DNA from: Helicobacter muridarum
GTDB taxonomy: Bacteria > Campylobacterota > Campylobacteria > Campylobacterales > Helicobacteraceae
NCBI RefSeq assembly: GCF_000765805.2
Contig: NZ_JRPD02000004.1
Coordinates: 104,209-168,208 of the forward strand
Length of the DNA stretch: 64,000 nt
Direction of reading: 5' to 3'
Position numbers and translations under genes: made by a program. This document shows positions 18,852 to 27,644 of this stretch, piece by piece. Each line of letters begins with the position of its first letter. Within the stretch, counting starts at the first letter, position 1. The notes beneath the pieces are model-generated. The model was not told the origin of the DNA. It was given only the letters and a program-made list of their open reading frames with translations, and ran no database searches.

Positions 18852-19136
18852 CTATAAATCACATTTATCTCTACATCTAACAGCAAAAACTCTAGCATCA
18901 TTAAATGTATCTTCAATAAGCTTTGCGAGTGAATTACTAGTATTCTCATCAAGATAGATCTTAATCAAAGCATAGTTTTGTCTTCCTGTTACTTGTTCCT
19001 CATCATTTAATAGCATATTTTTGGCTGCATACTTCTTTGCTTCAAGGAAAAAAAAATCATAATACCCATTATGTAAAAGAAAATCAATCACATTATCCTT
19101 TATCTCATATCGAACATAAATATCAAGAACTATCAT
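18852..19136 (-). CDS. DUF3240-like small protein
   Basis: 94-residue cytosolic protein with a ferredoxin-like alternating pattern. The motif EEQVTGRQNYALIKIYLDE resembles the DUF3240 signature (EQV.GR followed by a strand). DUF3240 members are PII-like and often lie near metal efflux genes; here the neighbours are lpxK and lpxR, so there is no functional clue. It follows lpxK by 43 nt on the same strand and is probably translated from the same message. Family assignment is from a short motif only. Confidence 0.6.
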   Translation of the reverse strand: MIVLDIYVRYEIKDNVIDFLLHNGYYDFFFLEAKKYAAKNMLLNDEEQVTGRQNYALIKIYLDENTSNSLAKLIEDTFNDARVFAVRCRDKCDL

Positions 19137-19179
19137 TACAATTCCTTAAAAATTAATTCCATAAAGATTGGCTACTATG

Positions 19180-20184
19180 CTAATCTTTTAAATATTCTAG
19201 AATCTTATCTAATCTATCTTTAGCAATGTCAATATGCAAATCAATTATATGTATTGGTAGGCTAAAATTTTGACATTTGACAAAATCCTTTTGCGTCATA
19301 AGAATATATTGCGCATTATAAATTTCTAACAAACATCTAAGCTTATTCTCATCAAAAATATCATGATCTGGCAAATAATATTTATATACAATCATATGCG
19401 GTTGCAATGATTCCAAAAATGGATCTAACCTAACTGGATTTGCAATAGCCGTGGCTAAGATGTAACGATTTGATTTAGATTCCGTGTAATTTGTGGAATC
19501 TTTTGTATACTCAAACTCTCTAGCAATAAATCCAGATATACAAAGGCTAGTCTTTCGCTTATAGTCTATACCCTCTTTTAGATGCATATCGCAATTAGCA
19601 TAAAAACTAGGCGGGAAGCGATAATAGCCACTAGGCAAAACCCTATCATAATATGGTAATATCTCTGGTTCTAAGAGAATATCAAATTTCTCAAATGTAA
19701 AGCGATAGGAATCATCGAGCAAAATGATCTTAATACCCTGCTCTTTCGCGCGAGAAATAGCCTCTATTCTGCTCTCATCTACAAAGATAGATGTTTTAAG
19801 CGTGCTTGTTCGTATAGCAATTAACATTGCTTCATCGCCGCTATCTGCCACATTGCATAGAATCTCTCCATTTCTACTTACTTGCAAAAATCCCTTTGTA
19901 TCCCTCTTATAACCACGCAAGATAACAGCTAAACATGTATAGTCAATTGAATGCAAAAACTCAAGCAAAGCTATGCAAAAAGGAGTTTTTCCACTACCAC
20001 CACTTACAAGATTTCCAATACTAATAATCTTTACATCAAAATTTTGTTTGACACCATATTTCTTACGAAGAATTGCTATGAGATAGTAAATAAATGATAT
20101 AGGCAATAGAAGGAAGCTAATAAATTTATCAAACACATTTGGGGTAAAAAAATATCTATTTATAAATTTCTGTATAAATATCAT
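19180..20184 (-). CDS. lpxK: Tetraacyldisaccharide 4'-kinase LpxK
   Basis: 334-residue LpxK, which phosphorylates the 4' position of the lipid A disaccharide at the inner face of the inner membrane. A hydrophobic N-terminal anchor (about residues 18-38) precedes the Walker A variant SIGNLVSGGSGKTP (about residues 55-68). The family motifs IILLDDSYRF and LLEPEILPYYDRVLPSGYYR follow in the middle, and AIANPVRLDPFL and YYLPDHDIF in the C-terminal half. Close to the pseudaminic genes, an arrangement partly shared with H. pylori (pseH-lpxK). Confidence 0.92.
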   Translation of the reverse strand: MIFIQKFINRYFFTPNVFDKFISFLLLPISFIYYLIAILRKKYGVKQNFDVKIISIGNLVSGGSGKTPFCIALLEFLHSIDYTCLAVILRGYKRDTKGFLQVSRNGEILCNVADSGDEAMLIAIRTSTLKTSIFVDESRIEAISRAKEQGIKIILLDDSYRFTFEKFDILLEPEILPYYDRVLPSGYYRFPPSFYANCDMHLKEGIDYKRKTSLCISGFIAREFEYTKDSTNYTESKSNRYILATAIANPVRLDPFLESLQPHMIVYKYYLPDHDIFDENKLRCLLEIYNAQYILMTQKDFVKCQNFSLPIHIIDLHIDIAKDRLDKILEYLKD

Positions 20185-20479
20185 AATGCATCTTTTATGA
20201 AAGTTAAGTTACAGGACATTGCTAAGACTAAGCAAAACATAAGTTATATAGTTTTGAATGATAGCTAAATTTTGATTACGTATAATACAAACGCTATGCT
20301 TGGAAAATCTAATAACTTTTCCAAACAAAATCATAAATTCAAAACAATATCAAAGCTAGAGAAAATATAATCTAACCCCAGCCTAAGAAATTAAACCAGT
20401 AATAAACAGCCTAAAGCAATGCAAAACCTAATTCAAGTATAACAGCACTTCAATATATAGTAAATAATAACGATTCTTT

Positions 20480-20857
20480 TTACTTCTTAACTGCCACACA
20501 TTCTATCTCAACCTTAGAATCCTTTGGTAGTTGCTTTACAGCAACCGTGCTTCTAGCTGGCTTATGGGAAAAATACTTAGCATATACTTCATTAAACTCG
20601 GAAAAATAGCACATATCACTAAGATATACAGTAACTTTAACTGTGTGGGTTAAATCACTCTGTGCTGCTTCTAGGACTGCTTGCAAATTCTCACAAACTT
20701 GATGTGTTTGGGCTTTTATATCAGAATCTAAAAATTCACCATTTGGTAATAGTGGAATCTGCCCAGAGGTGAAAATAAAATCCCCAACAACAATAGCCTG
20801 CGAATAAGGACCAATAGCACTTGGGGCGTCATTAGTATGAATAATCTTTTGTTTCAT
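20480..20857 (-). CDS. ridA: RidA family reactive intermediate deaminase
   Basis: 125-residue RidA/YjgF protein that hydrolyses reactive enamine/imine intermediates from PLP enzymes. The motifs IGPYSQAIVVGDFIFTSGQIP, VKVTVYLSDMCYFSEFNEVY and a C-terminal ARSTVAVKQLPKDSKVEIE carry the carboxylate-binding Arg at about residue 104 and the Glu at about residue 119. Two ATGs are adjacent; the second (20857) has better spacing to AAGGAG. Follows the rod gene by 47 nt on the same strand. Confidence 0.92.
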   Translation of the reverse strand: MKQKIIHTNDAPSAIGPYSQAIVVGDFIFTSGQIPLLPNGEFLDSDIKAQTHQVCENLQAVLEAAQSDLTHTVKVTVYLSDMCYFSEFNEVYAKYFSHKPARSTVAVKQLPKDSKVEIECVAVKK

Positions 20858-20904
20858 CATTACTCCTTCTATAAATATGCGTAAAAATATATCATTAATA
20901 AGCT

Positions 20905-21762
20905 TTAAGCACGAGCTGCAAGCTTATTAATGGCTTCAGAATTAAGTTCGTCCATATGTGTTTTCATTACTTTAGAATACATATCCACCAAGCGATTTGT
21001 CTCTATCATGGAGCTCATTTCCAAAACCGCATTTACATTGCTTTTCTCAAGGAAGCCTTGTGCAACAGCTCCGCTACCATACATGAGATTCGCCCTAGCT
21101 AACCCTCTTGATGATGTATCATTTGGAATCTCCCTATCTTCTATATAAAGACTTGAACCAATTTTTTTAAGAAATTTAGGATTATCAAATGACACTATTG
21201 CTAAGCTACCGCCAGGAATATTATCTGCCAATCCCTCATTGCTTAACTCCCTAAAACCAATATTGCCATCAATATCAACACTAATTTTCATATTGGAATT
21301 CATTAGGATTCCGCCTTCATTGTCTATACCATCACGAGATAAAACATGAAAACCCTCTTTTGTAACCAAATATCCATCATCACTTATACTAAAACTACCA
21401 TTACGAGTATATGCCACTCCATTTGGTGTTTGCACAGCAAAAAACATATTAGGAGATTTAAGCGCGAAATCTAAATCATTCTCTGTATAATCCATAGAGC
21501 CAACGCTATGATCTGTATAAGATTCTGAAATAACTGGGATTCTTGTCAATGTGCGGTTAATAAATTTAGCTGCCGCCTTTGTCTCATCAGGTATTGGCAA
21601 TGTATCTTGATGAGCCTGCACCATACGTAAAAAATCTCCAACTACAACATCATCTCTTTTATAGCCACTAGTATTTAGATTAGCAAGATTATTTGAGATA
21701 ATATCCAATCTATTGAATTGTGTAACCATTCCACCTGTAGCACTATAGTATCCTGTTTGCAT
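20905..21762 (-). CDS. flgG: Flagellar basal-body rod protein, FlgG/FlgF type
   Basis: 285-residue axial flagellar protein. N-terminal QTGYYSATGGMVTQFNRLDIISNNLANLNTSGYKR is the rod/hook signature, and the C-terminus (LEKSNVNAVLEMSSMIETNRLVDMYSKVMKTHMD) is the matching terminal helix. H. pylori has two FlgG-like genes; the shorter, more diverged form (FlgF-like) resembles this one, so the symbol should be taken as family level. Exported by the flagellar type III apparatus. AAGGAG lies 5 nt before the ATG. It is divergent from pseF, which is needed to glycosylate flagellin. Confidence 0.85.
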   Translation of the reverse strand: MQTGYYSATGGMVTQFNRLDIISNNLANLNTSGYKRDDVVVGDFLRMVQAHQDTLPIPDETKAAAKFINRTLTRIPVISESYTDHSVGSMDYTENDLDFALKSPNMFFAVQTPNGVAYTRNGSFSISDDGYLVTKEGFHVLSRDGIDNEGGILMNSNMKISVDIDGNIGFRELSNEGLADNIPGGSLAIVSFDNPKFLKKIGSSLYIEDREIPNDTSSRGLARANLMYGSGAVAQGFLEKSNVNAVLEMSSMIETNRLVDMYSKVMKTHMDELNSEAINKLAARA

Positions 21763-21889
21763 ACTCTCTCCTTAGAACTTAATGAAATATCATCAAGCAA
21801 AAAACAATCCAAAAATAAAGTCTATTCAACCAGTATAAAGAAAATAAAGCAATAGGAATTTTACCAAAGCTTTTATATTAAAGTTAAGT

Positions 21890-21895
21890 TATAAT
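21890..21895 (+). promoter_or_regulatory. -10 box for pseF
   Basis: TATAAT 33 nt upstream of the pseF ATG, in the 166-base divergent gap between the rod gene and pseF. Confidence 0.5.
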
Positions 21896-21928
21896 GTAAA
21901 CATTATATAACATGATAAAGTTGTATTT

Positions 21929-22729
21929 ATGCCAATCAGACAACAAAAATTTATAGATTGCGTGATTATTCCAGCAAGAGGTGGTAGTAAGAGAATTTTA
22001 CATAAGAATCTTACTCCATTCCTAGGTGTGCCAATGCTAGAAAGAAGTATTCAGCTTGCTAAAAAAGTATCTAATTATGTCATTGTAAGTAGTGATGATA
22101 ATGATATTTTACAGTGCGCCTCAAGGCTTGATGTAATTCCTATGCAAAGAGATCATATTCTTGCAAGTGATATTACACCAACTTTGCCTGTTTTACATCA
22201 TTTAGTCATGCAGCTTTTAAAATCAAATGAAAAATCAACGCTCACAAACCAAGATAATCAATATCATAAAATATACAACATAGATAAAGGGCACAAAAAA
22301 AGTAAAAGCCTGCCTAGTCTAAATCAAGATTCTATTGTGCTATGCCTATATGCTACGGCTATGTTTGCAAACGAATATTATATAGAAGAAGCATACAATG
22401 CACTATTAAATAACCCATTAGCATCGTATGCTGTTAGTGTTATAGACAACCAAAAGGCTTGTAGATCATTTGCGTTAAGTAATAATGGACACATTGAGTT
22501 CTTGTTCCCACAATTCATTGAAAAAAGAAGTCAAGATCTGCCACAAATATACAATGACGCTGGGCAATTCTACTTAGGTTTTGCAAAAAGCTATGTCAAC
22601 AATATAGCACTTCTAGGCAATAATAGCATTGCAATCAAGATGGATATAGCATATGATATAGATACACAACAAGACTTGGCTATAGCAGAATTTCTTAAGC
22701 AGCAATTTGGGAGAAGATATGAAAATTAG
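21929..22729 (+). CDS. pseF: Pseudaminic acid cytidylyltransferase PseF
   Basis: 266-residue enzyme that activates pseudaminic acid with CTP for flagellin glycosylation. The CMP-sugar synthetase N-terminus IIPARGGSKRILHKNLTPFLG (about residues 12-32) binds CTP. VIVSSDDNDIL and ATAMFANE follow, and NDAGQFYLG near residue 210 is typical of PseF. An insertion of about 30 Asn/Lys/Ser-rich residues near 107-137 is not part of the usual fold. The 3' end overlaps the next gene by 11 nt, so the two are translationally coupled. Confidence 0.92.
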   Translation: MPIRQQKFIDCVIIPARGGSKRILHKNLTPFLGVPMLERSIQLAKKVSNYVIVSSDDNDILQCASRLDVIPMQRDHILASDITPTLPVLHHLVMQLLKSNEKSTLTNQDNQYHKIYNIDKGHKKSKSLPSLNQDSIVLCLYATAMFANEYYIEEAYNALLNNPLASYAVSVIDNQKACRSFALSNNGHIEFLFPQFIEKRSQDLPQIYNDAGQFYLGFAKSYVNNIALLGNNSIAIKMDIAYDIDTQQDLAIAEFLKQQFGRRYEN

Positions 22730-24401
22730 GATTCTTACAGAGAGTATTAAAGGTTTAGGGCTTGGTCATGTGGCTAGATGTTATACCTTGGGGCTTATTT
22801 TTTTAGAGATGGGATATGAGATAGATTTCTTTGTGCGCGGAAATGCAGACTTCATAGAGTTTTTAGAAACCCAGAAAAACAATATATCAAAAGATAGCAA
22901 TATAAAGAAAGACATAATGAAGAATTTTTATCCTCTACCAATAGCATGGGAGTGCCTAAAACATAAGGAACTCGTAAAATCTGATATTTATATTATTGAT
23001 TCGTATGAAATAAATGATTTTTCTTCATTCTTATCTGATGCCAAAATCTTAGTGTTATTTGATGATGATGGCAGGCATTTATCACTACTCAAATCATATT
23101 TGAAATCAAAAAGAGGTAAAGCAAAACTCTTTTTATTAAATCCAAATGGGTTGTATCAAAAGCAAGGTTTAGATGAGATTCTAAAGGATCACATACTTAC
23201 AGGCTTGGAATATGCAATGATTCGCCCATGTTTTCATAAAGCTTTAGAATCAATGAGCAAAAAAGAACATCAAGAGCGAAGACATATCACTGTATGCTTT
23301 GGCGGAGAAGATTCGCAAGACATGAGTAATAGAATTTTTAATATTCTAGAAAAGCTAAATTCTACACATGAATTAGATTTAAGTATTAATATAATTATAG
23401 GAGCAAACTACAAAGGCAAGCTACTAAAATCAACTCATTTTAAAAAGCCTAACTCTAAAAACTCCAATGAAACATATAACATCTATCAAAATATCCCTCA
23501 AGATTTCTTAGCGACATGTCTAGCCAAATCTGAATATAGCATTGTATCAGGTGGTGGAATACTATTTGAGGCTGCTATGCTAGCCCAAAATACACTAGCC
23601 ATAGAGCTTGCTAGCAATCAAAAAGATCAAATAGAACTTATGGAAGAAAAAGGATTAGTGCGAAAGCTCAATCATAAAAATCTAAAAGAAGACATAGAAT
23701 ATGCCCTATTAAATCCAAAGCAAGATACATTAACATACAATAAGCATGATATAGGCACAAAGATAATAGACTTTGCTAACAGACTAGTGTTAGAATCAAT
23801 AAATGTAGCACTACAAATAAATCATATATCAAGGCAAAAACATAAAAATTTTACTCTAAATGGATACATAGCAATCAACTTTTGCAACATAAGCCAAGAT
23901 GAAGCCTTAAGAGTGCTTAGATATCGCAATAATCCAATAATAAGCGAAAATATGTATGGTAGCGACCATATATCAGAAAAAACTCACTTTAACTTCATAG
24001 CCTCCCTAATGAAAGATGAACAATCCAAATACTTCCTAGTCCAAGATAGCAAAAATATGCAAGATATAGGAGTAATAAGCCTAAATAGAATCAACATCAA
24101 ACATAAAAACGCATATCTTGGAATCTATAAAAATCCCGAAGCCCGAACAAAGAATAAAACCAACAAGATTAGCTATGGGACAATGCTTATGGACTTACTA
24201 AAACATATCGCATTCTGTGAATATAAGTTGCATATGCTATATTTAGAAGTCATTGCAAGCAATATTCAAGCTATTCGATTCTATGAAAAAGAAGGGTTTG
24301 CATTTATGGGAGAATTAATAGATGGCTTTAGTCAACACAAAAACAAAGCTCAAAAATTCTGCAACGTCTTGGTATATGGAATCAAAAACGAGACTATATA
24401 G
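22719..24401 (+). CDS. pseG-pseH: PseG-PseH fusion (nucleotide-sugar hydrolase plus N-acetyltransferase)
   Basis: 560-residue two-domain enzyme. Residues 1 to about 350 are PseG, removing UDP from the diacetamido-trideoxy-altrose intermediate: GLGLGHVARC carries the conserved His, and SGGGILFEAAMLAQ with the following NQKDQ is the GT-B-like nucleotide end. Residues about 385-555 are a GNAT acetyltransferase like PseH (LRVLRYRNNP, KNAYLGIY, LEVIASNIQAIRFYEKEGFAF), which acetylates the preceding intermediate. The two are separate in H. pylori. Start at ATG 22719 with GGGAGA upstream, overlapping pseF; a TTG at 22707 is less likely. Confidence 0.88.
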   Translation: MKIRILTESIKGLGLGHVARCYTLGLIFLEMGYEIDFFVRGNADFIEFLETQKNNISKDSNIKKDIMKNFYPLPIAWECLKHKELVKSDIYIIDSYEINDFSSFLSDAKILVLFDDDGRHLSLLKSYLKSKRGKAKLFLLNPNGLYQKQGLDEILKDHILTGLEYAMIRPCFHKALESMSKKEHQERRHITVCFGGEDSQDMSNRIFNILEKLNSTHELDLSINIIIGANYKGKLLKSTHFKKPNSKNSNETYNIYQNIPQDFLATCLAKSEYSIVSGGGILFEAAMLAQNTLAIELASNQKDQIELMEEKGLVRKLNHKNLKEDIEYALLNPKQDTLTYNKHDIGTKIIDFANRLVLESINVALQINHISRQKHKNFTLNGYIAINFCNISQDEALRVLRYRNNPIISENMYGSDHISEKTHFNFIASLMKDEQSKYFLVQDSKNMQDIGVISLNRINIKHKNAYLGIYKNPEARTKNKTNKISYGTMLMDLLKHIAFCEYKLHMLYLEVIASNIQAIRFYEKEGFAFMGELIDGFSQHKNKAQKFCNVLVYGIKNETI

Positions 24402-24936
24402 ATTCTAATTTCTATGAATTCTTTTTACAAAAGGAATAATAGTAGAAATTATTTATAAATCAACTATTTTTTGTATTTCTGTTTTTATATATTATTAAAG
24501 TATTTGTATTAGGCAGGGGAGTGAATGGGTGGCATGGGAATTGTGCCCCTCTATGTGCCTGAAAAATCCTTGAAAATCCATTTGTGTATTTTTATAATTT
24601 TTATGTTAAAAGCTTTTGTATTTATATTTGTGTGCTTGGATTTAAGGCTTATGGTTTGCTTTGTTTCTTTGAGTGGGTAACATAGACATTTGGCAGCATA
24701 AAATTCTCTTGTGCTTTGTGTCAATATATTGCTCTTGGTGTTTTAGATTGTGTTGTATTAAAAGAGATGTTTCGCTTTGCTCAACATAACAATAGGGTAA
24801 AAATCTTTAGAATGACAAGAAGACTTCGCTAAACATGACAAGAGGGAAGCCCAAGCAAAGAGAGGACGCTAATGCTTTAATGAGATATTTCGGGTTTTGC
24901 TCAACATGATAATAGGATTAAAGGTTTAGCTTTGAG
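24402..24936. other. Gene-poor region with copies of the dispersed repeat
   Basis: No ORF with a credible ribosome site. Two degenerate copies of the TGTTGAGC..GCGAAACATCT dispersed element are present in reverse orientation at about 24765-24787 and 24882-24909, with a related GACAAGAAGACTTCGCTAAAC stretch between. A short relatively GC-rich patch at about 24513-24560 is unexplained. The region looks like debris of accessory DNA. Confidence 0.5.
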
Positions 24937-25104
24937 CTATAAGAATCTATAATGTGCCATAAAATCATGTAGGATATTTTCATTACTTGCTTGCTCTTTA
25001 ATATAGTCCTTTAAGCTACTAAACTCATCTTTTGTAGATTGTAGCTGTTGCTTAGTAGATTCATTTTCTGTTATAAGGTTTTGTAAAAGCTCTGTTAGTT
25101 TCAT
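24937..25104 (-). CDS. Small coiled-coil protein downstream of the micropeptide
   Basis: 55 residues beginning MKLTELLQNLITENE and ending FMAHYRFL, highly charged and predicted to be a coiled coil (QQLQSTKDEFSSLKDYIKEQ). AAGGA lies 6 nt before the ATG. It follows the hydrophobic micropeptide gene on the same strand, separated by about 110 bases with palindromic sequence near 25145. Not recognised. Position mirrors that of the small genes that follow the micropeptides at 54.0 and 55.1 kb, though here no BRO gene follows. Confidence 0.5.
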   Translation of the reverse strand: MKLTELLQNLITENESTKQQLQSTKDEFSSLKDYIKEQASNENILHDFMAHYRFL

Positions 25105-25212
25105 ATTATTCCTTATGGCAGGTGATAAGAAAGGAGATAGCCTTAAGGCTTGTGATAAATGAAGCCTCCTAACGAATATCTAGCATATCTTATAGGATTA
25201 TTAAAAATTATT

Positions 25213-25281
25213 TTAATAAACTCTGCTAAAAAGTAGCATTAATATTAAAATTAATGCTATAATTAACTTCATTGCTTTCAT
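25213..25281 (-). CDS. 22-residue hydrophobic micropeptide, type I toxin-like (Ibs-like)
   Basis: The peptide starts MKAMKLIIAL and ends MLLFSRVY: a single predicted membrane helix flanked by Lys/Arg, strikingly like the Ibs toxins of E. coli in size and composition (a recollection, not an alignment). The ribosome site is exceptionally strong (GGGGGTGA, 25286-25293). Upstream are a -10 TATAAT (25360-25365) and, 7 nt later, a perfect hairpin that would form the 5' end of the RNA (25327-25353). A TATAAT on the opposite strand at 25258-25263 inside the gene could start an antisense RNA covering the ribosome site. Confidence 0.6.
   Translation of the reverse strand: MKAMKLIIALILILMLLFSRVY
25258..25263 (+). 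promoter_or_regulatory. Candidate -10 box of an antisense RNA to the micropeptide mRNA
   Basis: TATAAT on the strand opposite the micropeptide, inside its coding sequence. A transcript starting near 25270 would run through the complement of the start codon and Shine-Dalgarno, as type I antitoxin RNAs do. No -35 box is evident. Confidence 0.3.
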
Positions 25282-25326
25282 GTTATCACCCCCTTTCTTG
25301 CCCTTAAGCTAGAATCAGGGGTATTT

Positions 25327-25365
25327 GCTACTTAAGTTGGTAGCTTAAGTAGCAATGAAATTATA
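25327..25365 (-). promoter_or_regulatory. Promoter and 5'-end hairpin of the 25.2-kb micropeptide mRNA
   Basis: On the minus strand: TATAAT (25360-25365), then about 7 nt, then GCTACTTAAG (25344-25353) pairing perfectly with CTTAAGTAGC (25327-25336) around a 7-nt loop. The hairpin would begin at or next to the first transcribed base, which protects type I toxin mRNAs elsewhere. Confidence 0.55.
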
Positions 25366-25607
25366 CTTCAAATTTATACTTTATCCTTTATCATTAATCT
25401 ATCTAAATATCTGATAAAAATATATTTAAACAGAATCATAGATTTATTATGTTAGATTTCAATCAAGTCAAGCAACAAACACTAAATGAAATCAAATTTT
25501 GATTAATATCAACATGTGTGAGTAAAGCATATTGAAGGTATATGAGCAAAATGATACAATTAATATTTACTTGATTTCTAGCACTTATACTTGACTAAGG
25601 AGAAGTT

Positions 25608-27389
25608 ATGAATCTTAGCTATCAAAAAATCAATGTTAATATGCATACAGCCTTAACAATCTACAAAGGCATAGGAGCAAAATTCTTACTTGAATCGGCC
25701 ACATTACAAAATAGCAGAGGAAGATACTCTATATTGGTTAGGGAGAACAACTTTATACTGTCAAAAGAAATATATAATGGCAAATTTTGCTATTTTTTCA
25801 AACAAAAATCCAGAGATTTATATGCAAAACAACAGGCAGATTTCAGTCTTAACTCTCACAGCCAAAACTTTAATCATTTGGAAACAAATACAGAATCAAA
25901 AATGAATGCTAAAGTTTTAGAAGATTCCAAAAAGCAAGGAAAAGAAAGTAGAATAAACTATGATAAATTTGATTTATTAAATCTAGAAAGCTATGAAAAT
26001 CTACCAAGAATCCTAGACAAGCTAAGACCAAATATACAGTCAATTAGAGATGCAAGACATCAAAATGCGCAATATAATATAAAAAATGATAGCCCAAAGT
26101 TAGATTTTCTAAGCCTAGCCTCTATGTTAAGAGAGCTATACCCAAGCCTACCAAGTGAGTTAGAATCTATTCCAATACCATTAGGTGGACTTGGATTCCT
26201 ATGCTACGAATTTTTTAGTGAATGCGAAAACGTATCATTTAACAAACCAAGCCTACAAGAAATCATAGAAAATAGCAATACTAACCAACTTATAAATTCT
26301 AATAATAATGAAAAAAGCTATATCCCAGAATGCTTACTTGTATTTCCTCAAGAGTGTGTAATATTCGATCATTTTTATGATGAAGCTTATATTGTTGTTT
26401 GTGCGCCTAATGAAAAAGGATTGGATTCTAAAAGTCAAGTAGAATCATTGGTTGCAGAAATACAATCTTGCACACATAAGCAAATTCAAAAAGTATTGCC
26501 CGCTAAAGCACAAGAGCGAAATATGAAAGACATGTCTATTCATAATATAAATAATGATGAAGCTTTAAACTCAAAAGTGATATATGAAGATTCCAAAGAA
26601 TGGTATCAAGAGTATGTTACAAAGATTACCAAAGAAATCTACAAAGGAACATTCCTGCAATGTGTGCTAAGCCGAGCAATAGTCATTCAAAGCAACATGA
26701 ATCCTCTTTATGTATATGAAAGCCTAAGACGTATCAATCCAAGTCCATACATGTATTATTTAAACTTTGACGACTTTTGTATTGTAGGAGCTAGTCCAGA
26801 GCTCATGATTAAATGCAAACATGGTATACAGACTTTAAAACCAATAGCAGGCACAAGAAAACGAGGAAAAACATTACAAGAAGATAGAATACTAGAGGAT
26901 GAGCTATTAAATGATTCAAAGGAGAATGCCGAGCATTTAATGCTTATTGATTTAGCACGAAATGATATTGGCAGAAATTCCACAATAGGCAGTGTAAGGA
27001 TTCAAACATATAAAAGTATTGAGAAATACTCAAGCGTCATGCACATTGTTTCAGAAATAAATGGTGAAATAAGAGATGATAAAAACCAAAACGATTGTTT
27101 GCGTGCTTGTTTCCCTGCAGGCACTGTTAGCGGTGCGCCAAAGATAGAAGCAATCAAAAAGCTAGCATCATATGAGACGCATAAGAGAGGATTCTATTCT
27201 GGAGCAATAATTTACTTTGAACGCAATGGGGATATAGATTCGGCTATAACATTACGCTCAACTCTATATATGAATGGTAAATATTATTTGCAAGTTGGAG
27301 CTGGGATTGTTATGGATTCTATGCCAGAATTTGAATATATGGAAACGAGCAATAAGATTAAAACAATCTATGACATTATCATGCAATAG
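25608..27389 (+). CDS. trpE: Anthranilate synthase component I
   Basis: 593-residue chorismate-using enzyme, first step of tryptophan synthesis. The N-terminal part has the LLESA element expected of tryptophan-binding TrpE (FLLESATLQNSRGRYS). The catalytic half has GTFLQCVLSRA, INPSPYMYYLNF, PIAGTRKRGKT, ENAEHLMLIDLARNDIGR and PAGTVSGAPKIEA, ending MEYMETSNK-like. About 100 low-complexity residues (roughly 68-165, plus a stretch near 290-320) make it longer than the usual 500. Strong TAAGGAGAAG ribosome site. It is alone: no trpG/D or other trp gene adjoins, and I see no leader peptide. Confidence 0.9.
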   Translation: MNLSYQKINVNMHTALTIYKGIGAKFLLESATLQNSRGRYSILVRENNFILSKEIYNGKFCYFFKQKSRDLYAKQQADFSLNSHSQNFNHLETNTESKMNAKVLEDSKKQGKESRINYDKFDLLNLESYENLPRILDKLRPNIQSIRDARHQNAQYNIKNDSPKLDFLSLASMLRELYPSLPSELESIPIPLGGLGFLCYEFFSECENVSFNKPSLQEIIENSNTNQLINSNNNEKSYIPECLLVFPQECVIFDHFYDEAYIVVCAPNEKGLDSKSQVESLVAEIQSCTHKQIQKVLPAKAQERNMKDMSIHNINNDEALNSKVIYEDSKEWYQEYVTKITKEIYKGTFLQCVLSRAIVIQSNMNPLYVYESLRRINPSPYMYYLNFDDFCIVGASPELMIKCKHGIQTLKPIAGTRKRGKTLQEDRILEDELLNDSKENAEHLMLIDLARNDIGRNSTIGSVRIQTYKSIEKYSSVMHIVSEINGEIRDDKNQNDCLRACFPAGTVSGAPKIEAIKKLASYETHKRGFYSGAIIYFERNGDIDSAITLRSTLYMNGKYYLQVGAGIVMDSMPEFEYMETSNKIKTIYDIIMQ

Positions 27390-27644
27390 CAGTAGTAGAA
27401 CATTGCCAAAGATTAAGTATTGATAAATTCAACAAAATCTATATTAGATAAAGAATCTATATGATACAAATAAACACAAATCCAATCTAAAAGCATGCAA
27501 AATAAGACAAAAATAATATAAATAGGCAATAAAGTAAAACAGTAATATAGAATAATATAAGAACACATAGCAAAAAGGAAGTAAAATAGTTAAAATACTT
27601 ATTTGGGATATTGACTTCCCTATTTACTATTAATTAGTCATTTA

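Noticed and set aside
25395..25607. trp leader peptide/attenuator before trpE
   Set aside because: No short frame with tandem TGG codons and no competing hairpins with a T-tract are visible.
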